This document shows positions 35,253 to 42,719 of a stretch of DNA of 48,670 nt, piece after piece. A program made the translations under genes and the position numbers. Each line of letters starts with the position of its first letter. Position 1 is the first letter of the stretch. The notes beneath the pieces are model-generated. The model had not been told where the DNA came from. It ran no database searches and worked only from the letters and a program-made list of their open reading frames with translations. Source of the stretch: Acidobacteriota bacterium (GTDB taxonomy: Bacteria > Acidobacteriota > Vicinamibacteria > Vicinamibacterales > UBA8438); assembly GCA_002712885.1 (NCBI GenBank), contig PAUN01000039.1, positions 1 to 48,670 on the forward strand, in the 5' to 3' direction.

Positions 35253-35394
35253 GTTTGGACGCAGCCCCGTCTCAATGAAGGCGGCATCGTCTCCCAGGCG
35301 CGCGACAATGCGCGCCCCGCGGCGGCGGAGTGGGGCTCCCAGGGGTCCCCGCGCGGCCGCGTAGGGTTCGGGGCGTAGCCCCGACTGGATGAGG
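35253..35394 (+). repeat. pair of direct repeats with a GC-rich palindromic middle
   Basis: Two related 29-bp units occur in the same orientation: 35253-35281 with GACGCAGCCCCGTCTCAATG and 35366-35394 with GGCGTAGCCCCGACTGGATG. Between them lie about 84 bp of GC-rich partly self-complementary sequence. A third, inverted unit lies at 35949-35975. The second unit ends in GGATGAGG, which also serves as the ribosome-binding site of the MaoC gene. Confidence 0.6.
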
Positions 35395-35399
35395 TTTCT

Positions 35400-35858
35400 A
35401 TGCGTGTGATCAACGGCTTGGACGAACTCGACGCGCTCGCCGGCACCGAGTTGGGGGCCAGCGACTGGCTCACCATCACCCAGGACATGATCGACCGGTT
35501 CGCCGACGTCACGTTGGATCCGCAGTGGATTCACGTGGACGCAGACCGCGCAGCGCGCGAGTCGCCTTACGGGACGACGATTGCGCACGGCTTTCTGACC
35601 CTGTCGCTGATCCCACACTTTCGGCAGCAGATCGCCGAAGTGCGCGGTGTTGCCAGGGCGATCAACTACGGGGTGAACAAGGTGCGGTTCCCCAGTGCCG
35701 TACGGCGGGACGCGCGGGTCCGTGGAGTGCAGACCCTGCTGACAACCACCCGCGTGGCGGCCGGGACCATTCGCCTCACCAGCCAGTTTGTGGTCGAGGT
35801 CGAAGGCGAGACGAAGCCGGCCTGTGTGGCCGAGACCGTCACCATGGTCTTCGCCTAG
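35400..35858 (+). CDS. MaoC-like (R)-hydratase
   Basis: The 152-residue hot-dog-fold protein reads ITQDMIDRFADVTLDPQWIHVD, the hydratase-2 motif with the catalytic Asp and His, followed by GTTIAHGFLTLSLIP. This is the usual single-domain (R)-specific enoyl-CoA hydratase or MaoC dehydratase. It hydrates an enoyl-CoA. Its gene starts 6 bp after the second unit of a repeat pair and ends in a TAG that opens repeat copy D. It is the plus-strand member of the acyl-CoA cluster. Confidence 0.92.
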   Translation: MRVINGLDELDALAGTELGASDWLTITQDMIDRFADVTLDPQWIHVDADRAARESPYGTTIAHGFLTLSLIPHFRQQIAEVRGVARAINYGVNKVRFPSAVRRDARVRGVQTLLTTTRVAAGTIRLTSQFVVEVEGETKPACVAETVTMVFA

Positions 35859-35948
35859 GTTTCCTGGCGAGGCGTTCGTCTGGCGGCATTGCTTCGTCGG
35901 TCACAGCCCACCTGGCCGCTCCCTCCTTGCGCTTGGCCAGACGAACGC
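35856..35948 (+). repeat. stop-overlapping repeat, copy D
   Basis: The TAG stop of the MaoC gene begins the left arm TAGGTTTCCTGGCGAGGCGT. The core GCGGCATTGCTTCGTCGGTCACAGCCC follows copy C closely. The right arm survives for 13 bp (35936-35948) perfectly complementary to GCGTTCGTCTGGC. The outer part of the right arm is replaced by the unit at 35949-35975. Confidence 0.8.
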
Positions 35949-35975
35949 GACTTCATTCAGACGGGGCTGCGCCTA
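35949..35975 (-). repeat. stop-overlapping unit of the 35253 repeat family
   Basis: On the minus strand it begins with the TAG stop of the acyl-CoA dehydrogenase gene: TAGGCGCAGCCCCGTCTGAA and then TGAAG. The shared core with the unit at 35253 is GCAGCCCCGTCT plus AATGAAG. It fills the rest of the convergent spacer not taken by repeat D. Confidence 0.65.
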
Positions 35976-37187
35976 ACTGGGAGCGGTCCCCTTCTTGAGT
36001 TCAATCCGGGCGACTGCGCGCCGGTGCACCTCGTCGGGCCCGTCGGCCAGCCGCAGATACCGCGCGTGAACCCAGGCCGCCGCGAGTCCGAAGTCGTCAC
36101 AGACGCCGGCACCTCCATGCAGCTGGATCGCGCGGTCGATCACATTGAGCGCCATGTTTGGCGCGACAACCTTGATCATCGCGATTTCAGCTCGCGCGAA
36201 CTTGTTGCCGACCGTATCCATCATGTGGGCGGCATTGAGCGTCAGCAGGCGCGCCTGGTCGATCTCGATCCGGGAGTTGGCGATGGCCTCCATCACCACA
36301 CCCTGCTGAGCCAGCGGACCACCAAACGCCACCCGCGACTTGGCCCGGGCGCACATGGCCTCGAGTGCTCGCTCGGCGAGGCCGATCAAACGCATACAAT
36401 GGTGAATGCGCCCCGGTCCCAGGCGGCCCTGCGCGATTTCGAATCCGCGGCCTTCGCCCAGCAGCACGTCCGTCGCCGGGATCCGCACATTCTCGAACGT
36501 GACCTCGAAGTGCCCGTGGGGGGCATGATCGTACCCGAACACCGTCAGGGGGCGAACCAGTGTCACTCCCGGCGCGTCGGCCGGCACCACCACCATCGAC
36601 TGTTGCTTGTGCTTGGCCGCGGTGGGGTCGGTCTTCCCCATCAGGATGAAGACTCTGCAGCGTGTGTCGCCGGCGCCTGACGCCCACCACTTGTGCGCAT
36701 TGACCACATAGTGGTCTCCGTCGCGCTCTATGCGGGCCTCGATGTTCGTGGCGTCCGACGAGGCCACGGCCGGTTCGGTCATCGCGTAGGCGGACCGGAT
36801 GCGGCCTTCCAGCAGAGGACTCAGCCACCGCTCCCGGTGTTCGTCCGTGCCGTACCGGACGAACACCTCCATGTTGCCGGTATCCGGCGCGGCGCAGTTA
36901 CAGGCCTCCGGGGCAATGTCAGAGCGCCCGAGAATCTCGCACAGCGGCGCGTACTCGACGTTGCTCAGCCCCGCGCCCAGCTCGCTGTCCGGTAAGAACA
37001 GGTTCCACAACCCGGCGGCACGAGCCTGCGACTTGAGCGTCTCCATGATCGGCGGCGACTCCCACCGGTTTGCGGTGGCGGAGACCTGCTTGGTGTAGAC
37101 CGCCTCGTTCGGGTAGATCGCGTCGTCCATGAATGTGAGCAGGCGCTGACGCAACGCATCGGTGTGAGGAGAGGTGGAGAAGTCCAT
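35973..37187 (-). CDS. acyl-CoA dehydrogenase (ACAD10/11-like)
   Basis: Start is set at ATG 37187 ([16 protein letters not shown]). The 404-residue flavoenzyme has [20 protein letters not shown] for flavin binding, [34 protein letters not shown] and the C-terminal [20 protein letters not shown] with [25 protein letters not shown] and GPDEVH are typical of the ACAD10/11 branch, the same branch whose eukaryotic form is fused to the phosphotransferase domain seen at 32937. Together with the kinase this supports breakdown of 4-hydroxyacyl-CoAs or similar branched acids. Confidence 0.93.
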   Translation of the reverse strand: MDFSTSPHTDALRQRLLTFMDDAIYPNEAVYTKQVSATANRWESPPIMETLKSQARAAGLWNLFLPDSELGAGLSNVEYAPLCEILGRSDIAPEACNCAAPDTGNMEVFVRYGTDEHRERWLSPLLEGRIRSAYAMTEPAVASSDATNIEARIERDGDHYVVNAHKWWASGAGDTRCRVFILMGKTDPTAAKHKQQSMVVVPADAPGVTLVRPLTVFGYDHAPHGHFEVTFENVRIPATDVLLGEGRGFEIAQGRLGPGRIHHCMRLIGLAERALEAMCARAKSRVAFGGPLAQQGVVMEAIANSRIEIDQARLLTLNAAHMMDTVGNKFARAEIAMIKVVAPNMALNVIDRAIQLHGGAGVCDDFGLAAAWVHARYLRLADGPDEVHRRAVARIELKKGTAPS

Positions 37188-37361
37188 GGCGTGTCTCGAG
37201 TGTCGGGGGCGTGGGCGGAAGCCGGCGCGGGCCGGCACCGTCTGGTCAACTTATGTCCGAGCGGGTCCATAGTCAAATCTGCTGGACTTTCCGCTCTGAT
37301 GGGCGATACTTAGACGAGCAGATTCTGCACAGGCGCGAGCGAATCACGGGGGGAGTGTGTA

Positions 37362-38618
37362 ATGCGAGTACCGACGACATTGATGGGGGTTGGCGTGATG
37401 GCCCTCATGTTGGGCAGCGCGGCCGGCACGAGCGCCGCCGAGGCTGAAGGCACGCCGACGTTTGCCAAAGACATCGCACCCATCTTTTACGACAACTGTG
37501 TGGCTTGCCACCGTCCGAACCATTTGGCCCCGATGTCGTTGATTTCCTACGAGGACGCACGTCCCTGGGCCCGCGCCGTGAAGAGTAAGGTGTTGGCACG
37601 GGAGATGCCACCATTTTTCGCCGATACCAGTGTGCGAGGATACAAGAACGACACCAGCCTGACGCAACATGAGGTCGACACGATTTCGGCCTGGGTCGAC
37701 GGCGGGGCCCCGCGGGGGAACGATGCCGACCTGCCCGAGGTGCCGCAGTTCGCAGAGGGGTGGTCGATTGGTGAGCCCGACCTTATCTTCACCATGCTCG
37801 AGCCGTTCGAGGTGCCCGCGGACGGGACCGTACCCTACTCGTATGTCACGGTTCCCACGAACCTGAAGCAGGACGTCTGGATTTCGGCCTACGAATTTGT
37901 CCCGGGTGATCGGCGCGTCTTGCACCATGTGATTGCCCAGGTGATGGAAGACGACGGCAAGCCCGCCACGGGTGAGGCACTTCTGACTCGGGACGGCGAC
38001 CGGACACGGGCCGAAGGCGCCACCGTTGGCGGTTATGTGCCCAACCGGCTGGGGACCGTGTATCCGGTTGGGGTCGCGAGTCGACTGCCGGCGGGTGCGG
38101 ACATCGAAGCCCAGATGCACTACACCACGATTGGCGAGCCGGCGACGGACCGGAGCAGCTGGGGCGTCGTGCTCGCGGCAGAGCCAGATAGTATGCGGCG
38201 GGCCGGCGGTGGACAGGTCATTAATCCGATGTTCCGGATTGAGCCGGGCAACCCGAGCTTTGAGGTCACGGCCAGCCGAAAGATCCGCGAAGACACATAT
38301 CTCTCGTCGATGATGCCGCACATGCATGTGCGTGGGAAGTCCGCCAAGTTCATCATCAAGTTCCCCGACGGCCGCGAAGAGGTCGCGCTGTCAGTCCCGA
38401 ACTACGACTTCAACTGGCAGCTGAACTACCAGCTCGAGGAGCCGATCTTCATGCCGGCCGGGTCGGAGCTGCAGACGGTGTTCACCTACGACAACTCCAC
38501 CAACAACCGGCACAATCCGGATCCGACCGCCGAAGTGCGTTGGGGCGATCAGACCTGGGAAGAGATGATGCTGGGCTACTACGGCACGGTCGACGGGCTT
38601 GAGGCGAACGACAACTAG
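37362..38618 (+). CDS. cytochrome c / type II copper monooxygenase-like fusion
   Basis: The 418-residue product has a signal peptide and then a c-type heme site CVACH (residues 46-50) within a domain ending near 120. A domain resembling peptidylglycine alpha-hydroxylating monooxygenase follows. It keeps the copper ligand order: LHHVI (188-189), QMHYT (253), MPHMHVRG (320 and 322), and EEMMLGY with Met402 or 403. In PHM the first two His sites are 64 residues apart, exactly as here (189 to 253). Exported proteins of this type are often annotated 'ascorbate-dependent monooxygenase' or thiol-disulfide isomerase-like. The heme could supply electrons. An intrinsic terminator follows. Confidence 0.83.
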   Translation: MRVPTTLMGVGVMALMLGSAAGTSAAEAEGTPTFAKDIAPIFYDNCVACHRPNHLAPMSLISYEDARPWARAVKSKVLAREMPPFFADTSVRGYKNDTSLTQHEVDTISAWVDGGAPRGNDADLPEVPQFAEGWSIGEPDLIFTMLEPFEVPADGTVPYSYVTVPTNLKQDVWISAYEFVPGDRRVLHHVIAQVMEDDGKPATGEALLTRDGDRTRAEGATVGGYVPNRLGTVYPVGVASRLPAGADIEAQMHYTTIGEPATDRSSWGVVLAAEPDSMRRAGGGQVINPMFRIEPGNPSFEVTASRKIREDTYLSSMMPHMHVRGKSAKFIIKFPDGREEVALSVPNYDFNWQLNYQLEEPIFMPAGSELQTVFTYDNSTNNRHNPDPTAEVRWGDQTWEEMMLGYYGTVDGLEANDN

Positions 38619-38645
38619 GCTTTTGACCCGTTTGGCGGATTATAC

Positions 38646-38679
38646 GGCCGGGCGCGCTCGTTGCGCCCGGCCTTTTTTT
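38646..38679 (+). terminator. strong intrinsic terminator
   Basis: A perfect 10-bp stem (GGCCGGGCGC/GCGCCCGGCC, 7-nt loop) is followed by seven T residues. It lies 27 bp after the copper-protein stop, in the convergent spacer before the TPR lipoprotein gene. It is the best terminator in the window. Confidence 0.93.
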
Positions 38680-38714
38680 GTCCCGTGGGCGTCTGCGGAC
38701 CGGTGTCTTTATTT

Positions 38715-40319
38715 CTACGGTGGCGTGCCCTCGTCCTCGATGGTGTCTGTGTCCGGCTCAGCCGGTCGCCGAGCCTCAATCCGCCCGAGCAAGGCGCCGG
38801 CGCGCTCCGCGAAGTCCGGGTGGGTGCTGGCCTGCTGAGCTTGCGCCTCAGCGTCATTGAGCGCGTCGGCGTTGGCGTAGCCAAGCGCGGCGTTGAAGGC
38901 GGATGACGCCGCCTGGCGTTGCGCGGCTGCGACGCGGGCGGCGTACAGGGCGACCACCCGGCCCCGACGGTCCTCGGGGACGGCCGGGTCCTGGCGGATG
39001 CGTTCGAGCTCGCCCACCAGTTCCTCGGTGGCCGTGCGGTAGCAGCGTGCCGCGCGCCCGAAGGTTACGGCCGTTTCCGGCCATCGTGTCTCGGCCACAT
39101 GCACGCGGCCCAGGTGGAACGCCGCGTCACACGCGAGGTCCGTGGACCGGAGCGCTTTTCCGAGGTCGGCCCGCGCGTCACCCAGGCGGTCCTGCTCGAT
39201 GGCGATTTGTCCCGAAAGGGTCAACACTTCCGCGTCTTCACGGTACTGCTTCGCGCGCTCGATATCCGCCCACGCCGGCTCGACCGAGTCGAGTCTGAAT
39301 CGGTTCCAGGCCCGCCAGTAGTAGGTGTCGCCGAGATACCACTGGCCCAGCGCCGCCAGCCGGTCGAGCAGCGGCAGTGCCTCGTTCGGGCGGTTGAGGT
39401 AGCTCAGGGCCTTCGCCTTCCCGAGCAGCGCATCGCGCTGGTCCGGTACCAGCTCGAGCAGCCGGTCGTACAAGCCAAGGCTTGGCTGATAGTCCTCGGC
39501 CGCCAGCGTCACGTCGGCCAGCCCGAGCACGGGCGCCGGCCAGTCCGGCCACGCGGGTTGAGTCTCCCTTAGTTGCAACTCGGCCAAGGCCATCGCCCCG
39601 GCGCGCAACGCTGCCTGCGCCAGGAAGAACTTCATTTCGGTGAATCGTGGCTCCAATGTTTCGATGAGCGACTGCTCGACAAGCCTGCCGGTGCACATGG
39701 CGCGTCGATACCGGAGATACAGGGCGTCGTCGTGGACGGCCAGGTCGTCGGTCAGGGCCGCCGGTTGATCGGCGAGCCACCCGTCGGCGCAGTTCAGGCT
39801 GAGATACAGGTATCCGGCCAGCGGGCTGGTGCGGACGAGCGGCCGGAGCAGCCCGTTCCACGACTCGCGCTCCCGGTCGACGCGCCTACGGTGCGCGGTG
39901 TTCTCATCGAGAAGCGCTTTGGGGACGCCGACGCGCTGCCACCGCGTCGTCTCCGCCATGGCGACGAACTGCGGCCATTCCGTCGGTGTATCGGTCGTCG
40001 CCGCGAGGCGAGCGGCGTGCTCGAAAGTGCCCAGGCCCACCAGACCCAGCTCGCGCTCTCGCATGCCGATTAGCAGTGACGTCTCGAAGAGTCCGGTCCT
40101 CACCGCTGTTGGGTCAGCCTCGGTGTCTGTCAGGTCTTCGTACGACACCCGAGCCTCGAGTAGACACCGGTAGCACCCTGCTCGCAACAACGTGTCCGCC
40201 TGCGCGAGCACGTCGGCGTAGGCGTAGGCCGGGGCCGGCAGCGTCGGCGGCGGCGTGACGGCGCACGACCACGACAGGAGAGCGACGAGAGACGAAGCGG
40301 CTCGCCAGGGTCGTGTCAT
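38715..40319 (-). CDS. TPR-repeat protein, probable lipoprotein
   Basis: The 534-residue product has a signal ending LLSWSCAVTPPP with Cys19. TPR-like helical pairs run through most of the protein, for example VLGLADVTLAAEDYQPSLGLYDRLLELVPD, LLGKAKALSYLNRPNEALPLLDRL, YYWRAWNRFRLDSVEPAWADIERA and LSGQIAIEQDRLGDARADLGKAL. It probably forms a periplasmic or outer-membrane protein-protein scaffold. The acidic C-terminus (ARRPAEPDTDTIEDEG) is disordered. It converges with the copper protein across an intrinsic terminator and starts beside the decayed kinase gene. Confidence 0.82.
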   Translation of the reverse strand: MTRPWRAASSLVALLSWSCAVTPPPTLPAPAYAYADVLAQADTLLRAGCYRCLLEARVSYEDLTDTEADPTAVRTGLFETSLLIGMRERELGLVGLGTFEHAARLAATTDTPTEWPQFVAMAETTRWQRVGVPKALLDENTAHRRRVDRERESWNGLLRPLVRTSPLAGYLYLSLNCADGWLADQPAALTDDLAVHDDALYLRYRRAMCTGRLVEQSLIETLEPRFTEMKFFLAQAALRAGAMALAELQLRETQPAWPDWPAPVLGLADVTLAAEDYQPSLGLYDRLLELVPDQRDALLGKAKALSYLNRPNEALPLLDRLAALGQWYLGDTYYWRAWNRFRLDSVEPAWADIERAKQYREDAEVLTLSGQIAIEQDRLGDARADLGKALRSTDLACDAAFHLGRVHVAETRWPETAVTFGRAARCYRTATEELVGELERIRQDPAVPEDRRGRVVALYAARVAAAQRQAASSAFNAALGYANADALNDAEAQAQQASTHPDFAERAGALLGRIEARRPAEPDTDTIEDEGTPP

Positions 40320-40534
40320 GGGGCAGCTTCCGGCACGTGGCTATTAGACTCCATTGCGTCCCGAGTGGACACTAGCCGCGAACACTGCCGGTCGGACGCC
40401 CTGTCCAGCCACACGATAACTTTGGCCACGACATCCAATCCGACACGAAACGCCACAACCATGACACCTGCACCCGCCTGGGGTCGCTGGCTGACCGGTT
40501 TCTCGGTCAGGTGCGATGTCGGTAGACGGACGCG

Positions 40535-41090
40535 GTGGCGATCGTCTTGCGCGTGGCGGACGCTCTGGACGAATTGCACCAGCGGAACCAGGTGCATGGA
40601 GGCGTGACTCCGGAACGAATCTGACTGGAGGGTCCGCGCGTGAAATTGGTTCCGGCCGTCTCGGTCGGGCCTGATGGAGGACCGACGATCGTACCAGAAG
40701 GGCTGGACGACATTGCGCCGGACGCGCGGTCCGGTCACTTCGCGCTCGGGTGCGGGTTCTACGAGATGGTCGCCGGGCGGCCCCCGTTCGCCGGTGCCAC
40801 CGCGAATGCCGTGGTCGACGCCGTTCGCGTCGGGAACGTCATCCGCTGTCCAGACACCAACTGCTCGTTCTGCCGTCGCTGGTTCGGCTTGTGGACACCT
40901 GTCTCCAGCCTGCCCCGCAGCGTCGTTGGCAGTCCGCCAGAGATCTGGGGAGGGAGTGGGGACGCTAAACGAGGTCGCGTCCGACCGGTTGGAAGACGAC
41001 ACCCGCGCGTCGACCCCTCGACTTTTTGGCCTGCTCGGGCTCGCAGCTGGCTTCGTGTTGTCCGGCGTGGTCAGGGCCTGCGGCTCATGA
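40535..41090 (+). pseudogene. decayed eukaryotic-type Ser/Thr kinase gene
   Basis: Kinase-like fragments lie in succession but in changing frames. ALDELHQRNQVHGGVTPERI corresponds to the HRDLKPEN region with Asp and Lys lost, and ends in a TGA at 40622. Immediately in the same frame comes KLVPAVSVGP and then DARSGHFALGCGFYEMVAGRPPFAGATA, the subdomain IX-X pattern of bacterial kinases. A frameshift leads to LVDTCLQPAPQRRWQSARDLGRE, the end of the domain, and a second shift to a transmembrane-like LFGLLGLAAGFVLSGVV. No start or N-lobe is evident. The stretch is therefore a dead kinase gene. The 40320-40534 part upstream holds no supported gene. Confidence 0.72.
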
Positions 41091-41122
41091 CCCGGGTTAG
41101 AGGGGGTGCCCGATGACGCTGG

Positions 41123-41128
41123 TATAGT
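41123..41128 (+). promoter_or_regulatory. possible -10 element (TATAGT)
   Basis: TATAGT lies 35 nt before the BCCT transporter ATG, in GC-rich DNA at the end of the kinase relic. No convincing -35 box is seen. Confidence 0.25.
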
Positions 41129-41163
41129 ATTGACCCGGTTGAACTTCTGCGGCCACTCGCCCC

Positions 41164-42702
41164 ATGGCGGCGACTCCCCACACTCACACCGTGACGACTT
41201 CTAGGACCGATTGGCCGATTTTTACGACGTCGGTCGTCGTCCTCCTGGCCATTACGGGCCCACTCATGGTGTGGCCTGACGTCGGCGATCGGTTCGTCGA
41301 TCGGTCCTACGAGCTCCTGACATCCCAACTGGGCGTCGTCTACATCTGGGCCGGCACCGCCGTGATTGGCTTTGTCCTCTGGTTGGCGCTTGGCCGCTAC
41401 GGCACGGTGGTCCTGGGTCAGCCAGGGGCGCCGCCTCGTTTTTCGACCGCCAGTTGGGTGTCGATGGTCTTTTGCGCCGGCGTGGCGACCGGTATCCTGT
41501 ATTGGGGCACGGTAGAGTGGGCGCACTACTACACGGGTCCGCCGTTTGGGGTCGAGCCGCGTTCCGCGGAGGCGATCGAGTGGGCGGCCACCTACGGGAT
41601 GTTTCACTGGGGGCCGACCGGCTGGGCGTTCTACTGCCTGCCGACGCTTGCCATCGCCCATGCCTACTACGTGCGGGGACAGCCGAATTTGCGGGTGAGC
41701 AGTGCTTGCCACATGGTGCTGGGGACGCAGACCACCGGGGTCATCGGCCGTATTACCGATACGCTGTTCATCGTCGGCGTGCTGGGCGCGGCCGGGACGT
41801 CGCTCGGTTTCGGCACCCCGATGATCGCCGCCGGTCTGGGCCGTCTGTTCGGTGTCGAGAGTTCGTTCGGATTGCAGGCGGGCGTGGTCGCGCTGTGCGC
41901 CATGCTGTTCTCGGCCAGCGTCTATGTCGGACTCGAGCGCGGGATCAAGCGACTCAGCAACATCAACGTCGTCTTGACCAAGACGTTGCTGCTGTTCGTC
42001 TTGGTGGCGGGCCCGACGCTGTTCATCCTCAAGATGAGCACCAATAGCGTTGGGCTCATGTTCTACGAGTTCCTCCGGATGAACACCTGGACCGACCCCT
42101 TGACTGATTCCCGGTTCATCGAGGACTGGACCGTCTTCTACTGGGCCTGGTGGGTGGCGATCGGCCCGTTCATGGGTATTTTCGTGGCTCGCATTTCGGA
42201 AGGACGCACGGTTAGACAGGTTGTGTTCGGCATGATGGGGTGGGGCAGTCTGGGGTGCGCCGTGTACTACGGTGTACTCGGCAACTACGCCTTGCATCTG
42301 GAGCTAAACGGGCTGCTCGATGTGACGGGGCTAGTGTTCAACCAGGGCGAGCCGGCCGCCATTGCCGCCGTGATCGCGTCGTTGCCGGCGGGCAACATCA
42401 TTCTGGGGGTGTTCTGTCTGTCGAGCCTCGTGTTTCTGGCTACCACCTACGACTCGGCCGCCTACGCCCTGGCGGCGAGTGCCTCAACCGGGTTGGCGCA
42501 CGACGAGGAGCCGGAACGCTGGCACCGCATGTTCTGGGCCTTCGCATTGGCGCTCCTTCCGCTGGCGCTGATGCGGATCGGTGGGCTCGACCCCATGCGC
42601 ACGGCCTCGTTGCTGGCGTCCGTGCCGCTGCTGGGCGTGTTTGTCCTCATGGCGGTGTCGCTGGTGCGGGCACTGCGGGCGGACCGGAACGCGGTGCAGT
42701 AG
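41164..42702 (+). CDS. BCCT-family betaine/choline/carnitine transporter
   Basis: The 512-residue protein has about 12 membrane segments. It contains GMFHWGPTGWAFYCLPTLAIAHAYY and the diagnostic BCCT signature WTVFYWAWWVAIGPFMGIFVARISEG, with the aromatic box that binds quaternary ammonium groups. YWGTVEWAHYY and VFLATTYDSAAYALA also fit. The substrate could be glycine betaine, choline, carnitine or a relative. The long regulatory N- and C-tails of osmosensing BetP are absent, so it is more likely a nutrient transporter. It converges with the serine hydrolase gene (17 bp). Confidence 0.93.
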   Translation: MAATPHTHTVTTSRTDWPIFTTSVVVLLAITGPLMVWPDVGDRFVDRSYELLTSQLGVVYIWAGTAVIGFVLWLALGRYGTVVLGQPGAPPRFSTASWVSMVFCAGVATGILYWGTVEWAHYYTGPPFGVEPRSAEAIEWAATYGMFHWGPTGWAFYCLPTLAIAHAYYVRGQPNLRVSSACHMVLGTQTTGVIGRITDTLFIVGVLGAAGTSLGFGTPMIAAGLGRLFGVESSFGLQAGVVALCAMLFSASVYVGLERGIKRLSNINVVLTKTLLLFVLVAGPTLFILKMSTNSVGLMFYEFLRMNTWTDPLTDSRFIEDWTVFYWAWWVAIGPFMGIFVARISEGRTVRQVVFGMMGWGSLGCAVYYGVLGNYALHLELNGLLDVTGLVFNQGEPAAIAAVIASLPAGNIILGVFCLSSLVFLATTYDSAAYALAASASTGLAHDEEPERWHRMFWAFALALLPLALMRIGGLDPMRTASLLASVPLLGVFVLMAVSLVRALRADRNAVQ

Positions 42703-42719
42703 GCCCGCAATCGGTGTCG

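Noticed and set aside
41071-42297. 408-residue minus-strand ORF opposite the BCCT transporter
   Set aside because: Polar His/Asp/Arg-rich translation typical of an antisense shadow of a membrane protein gene.
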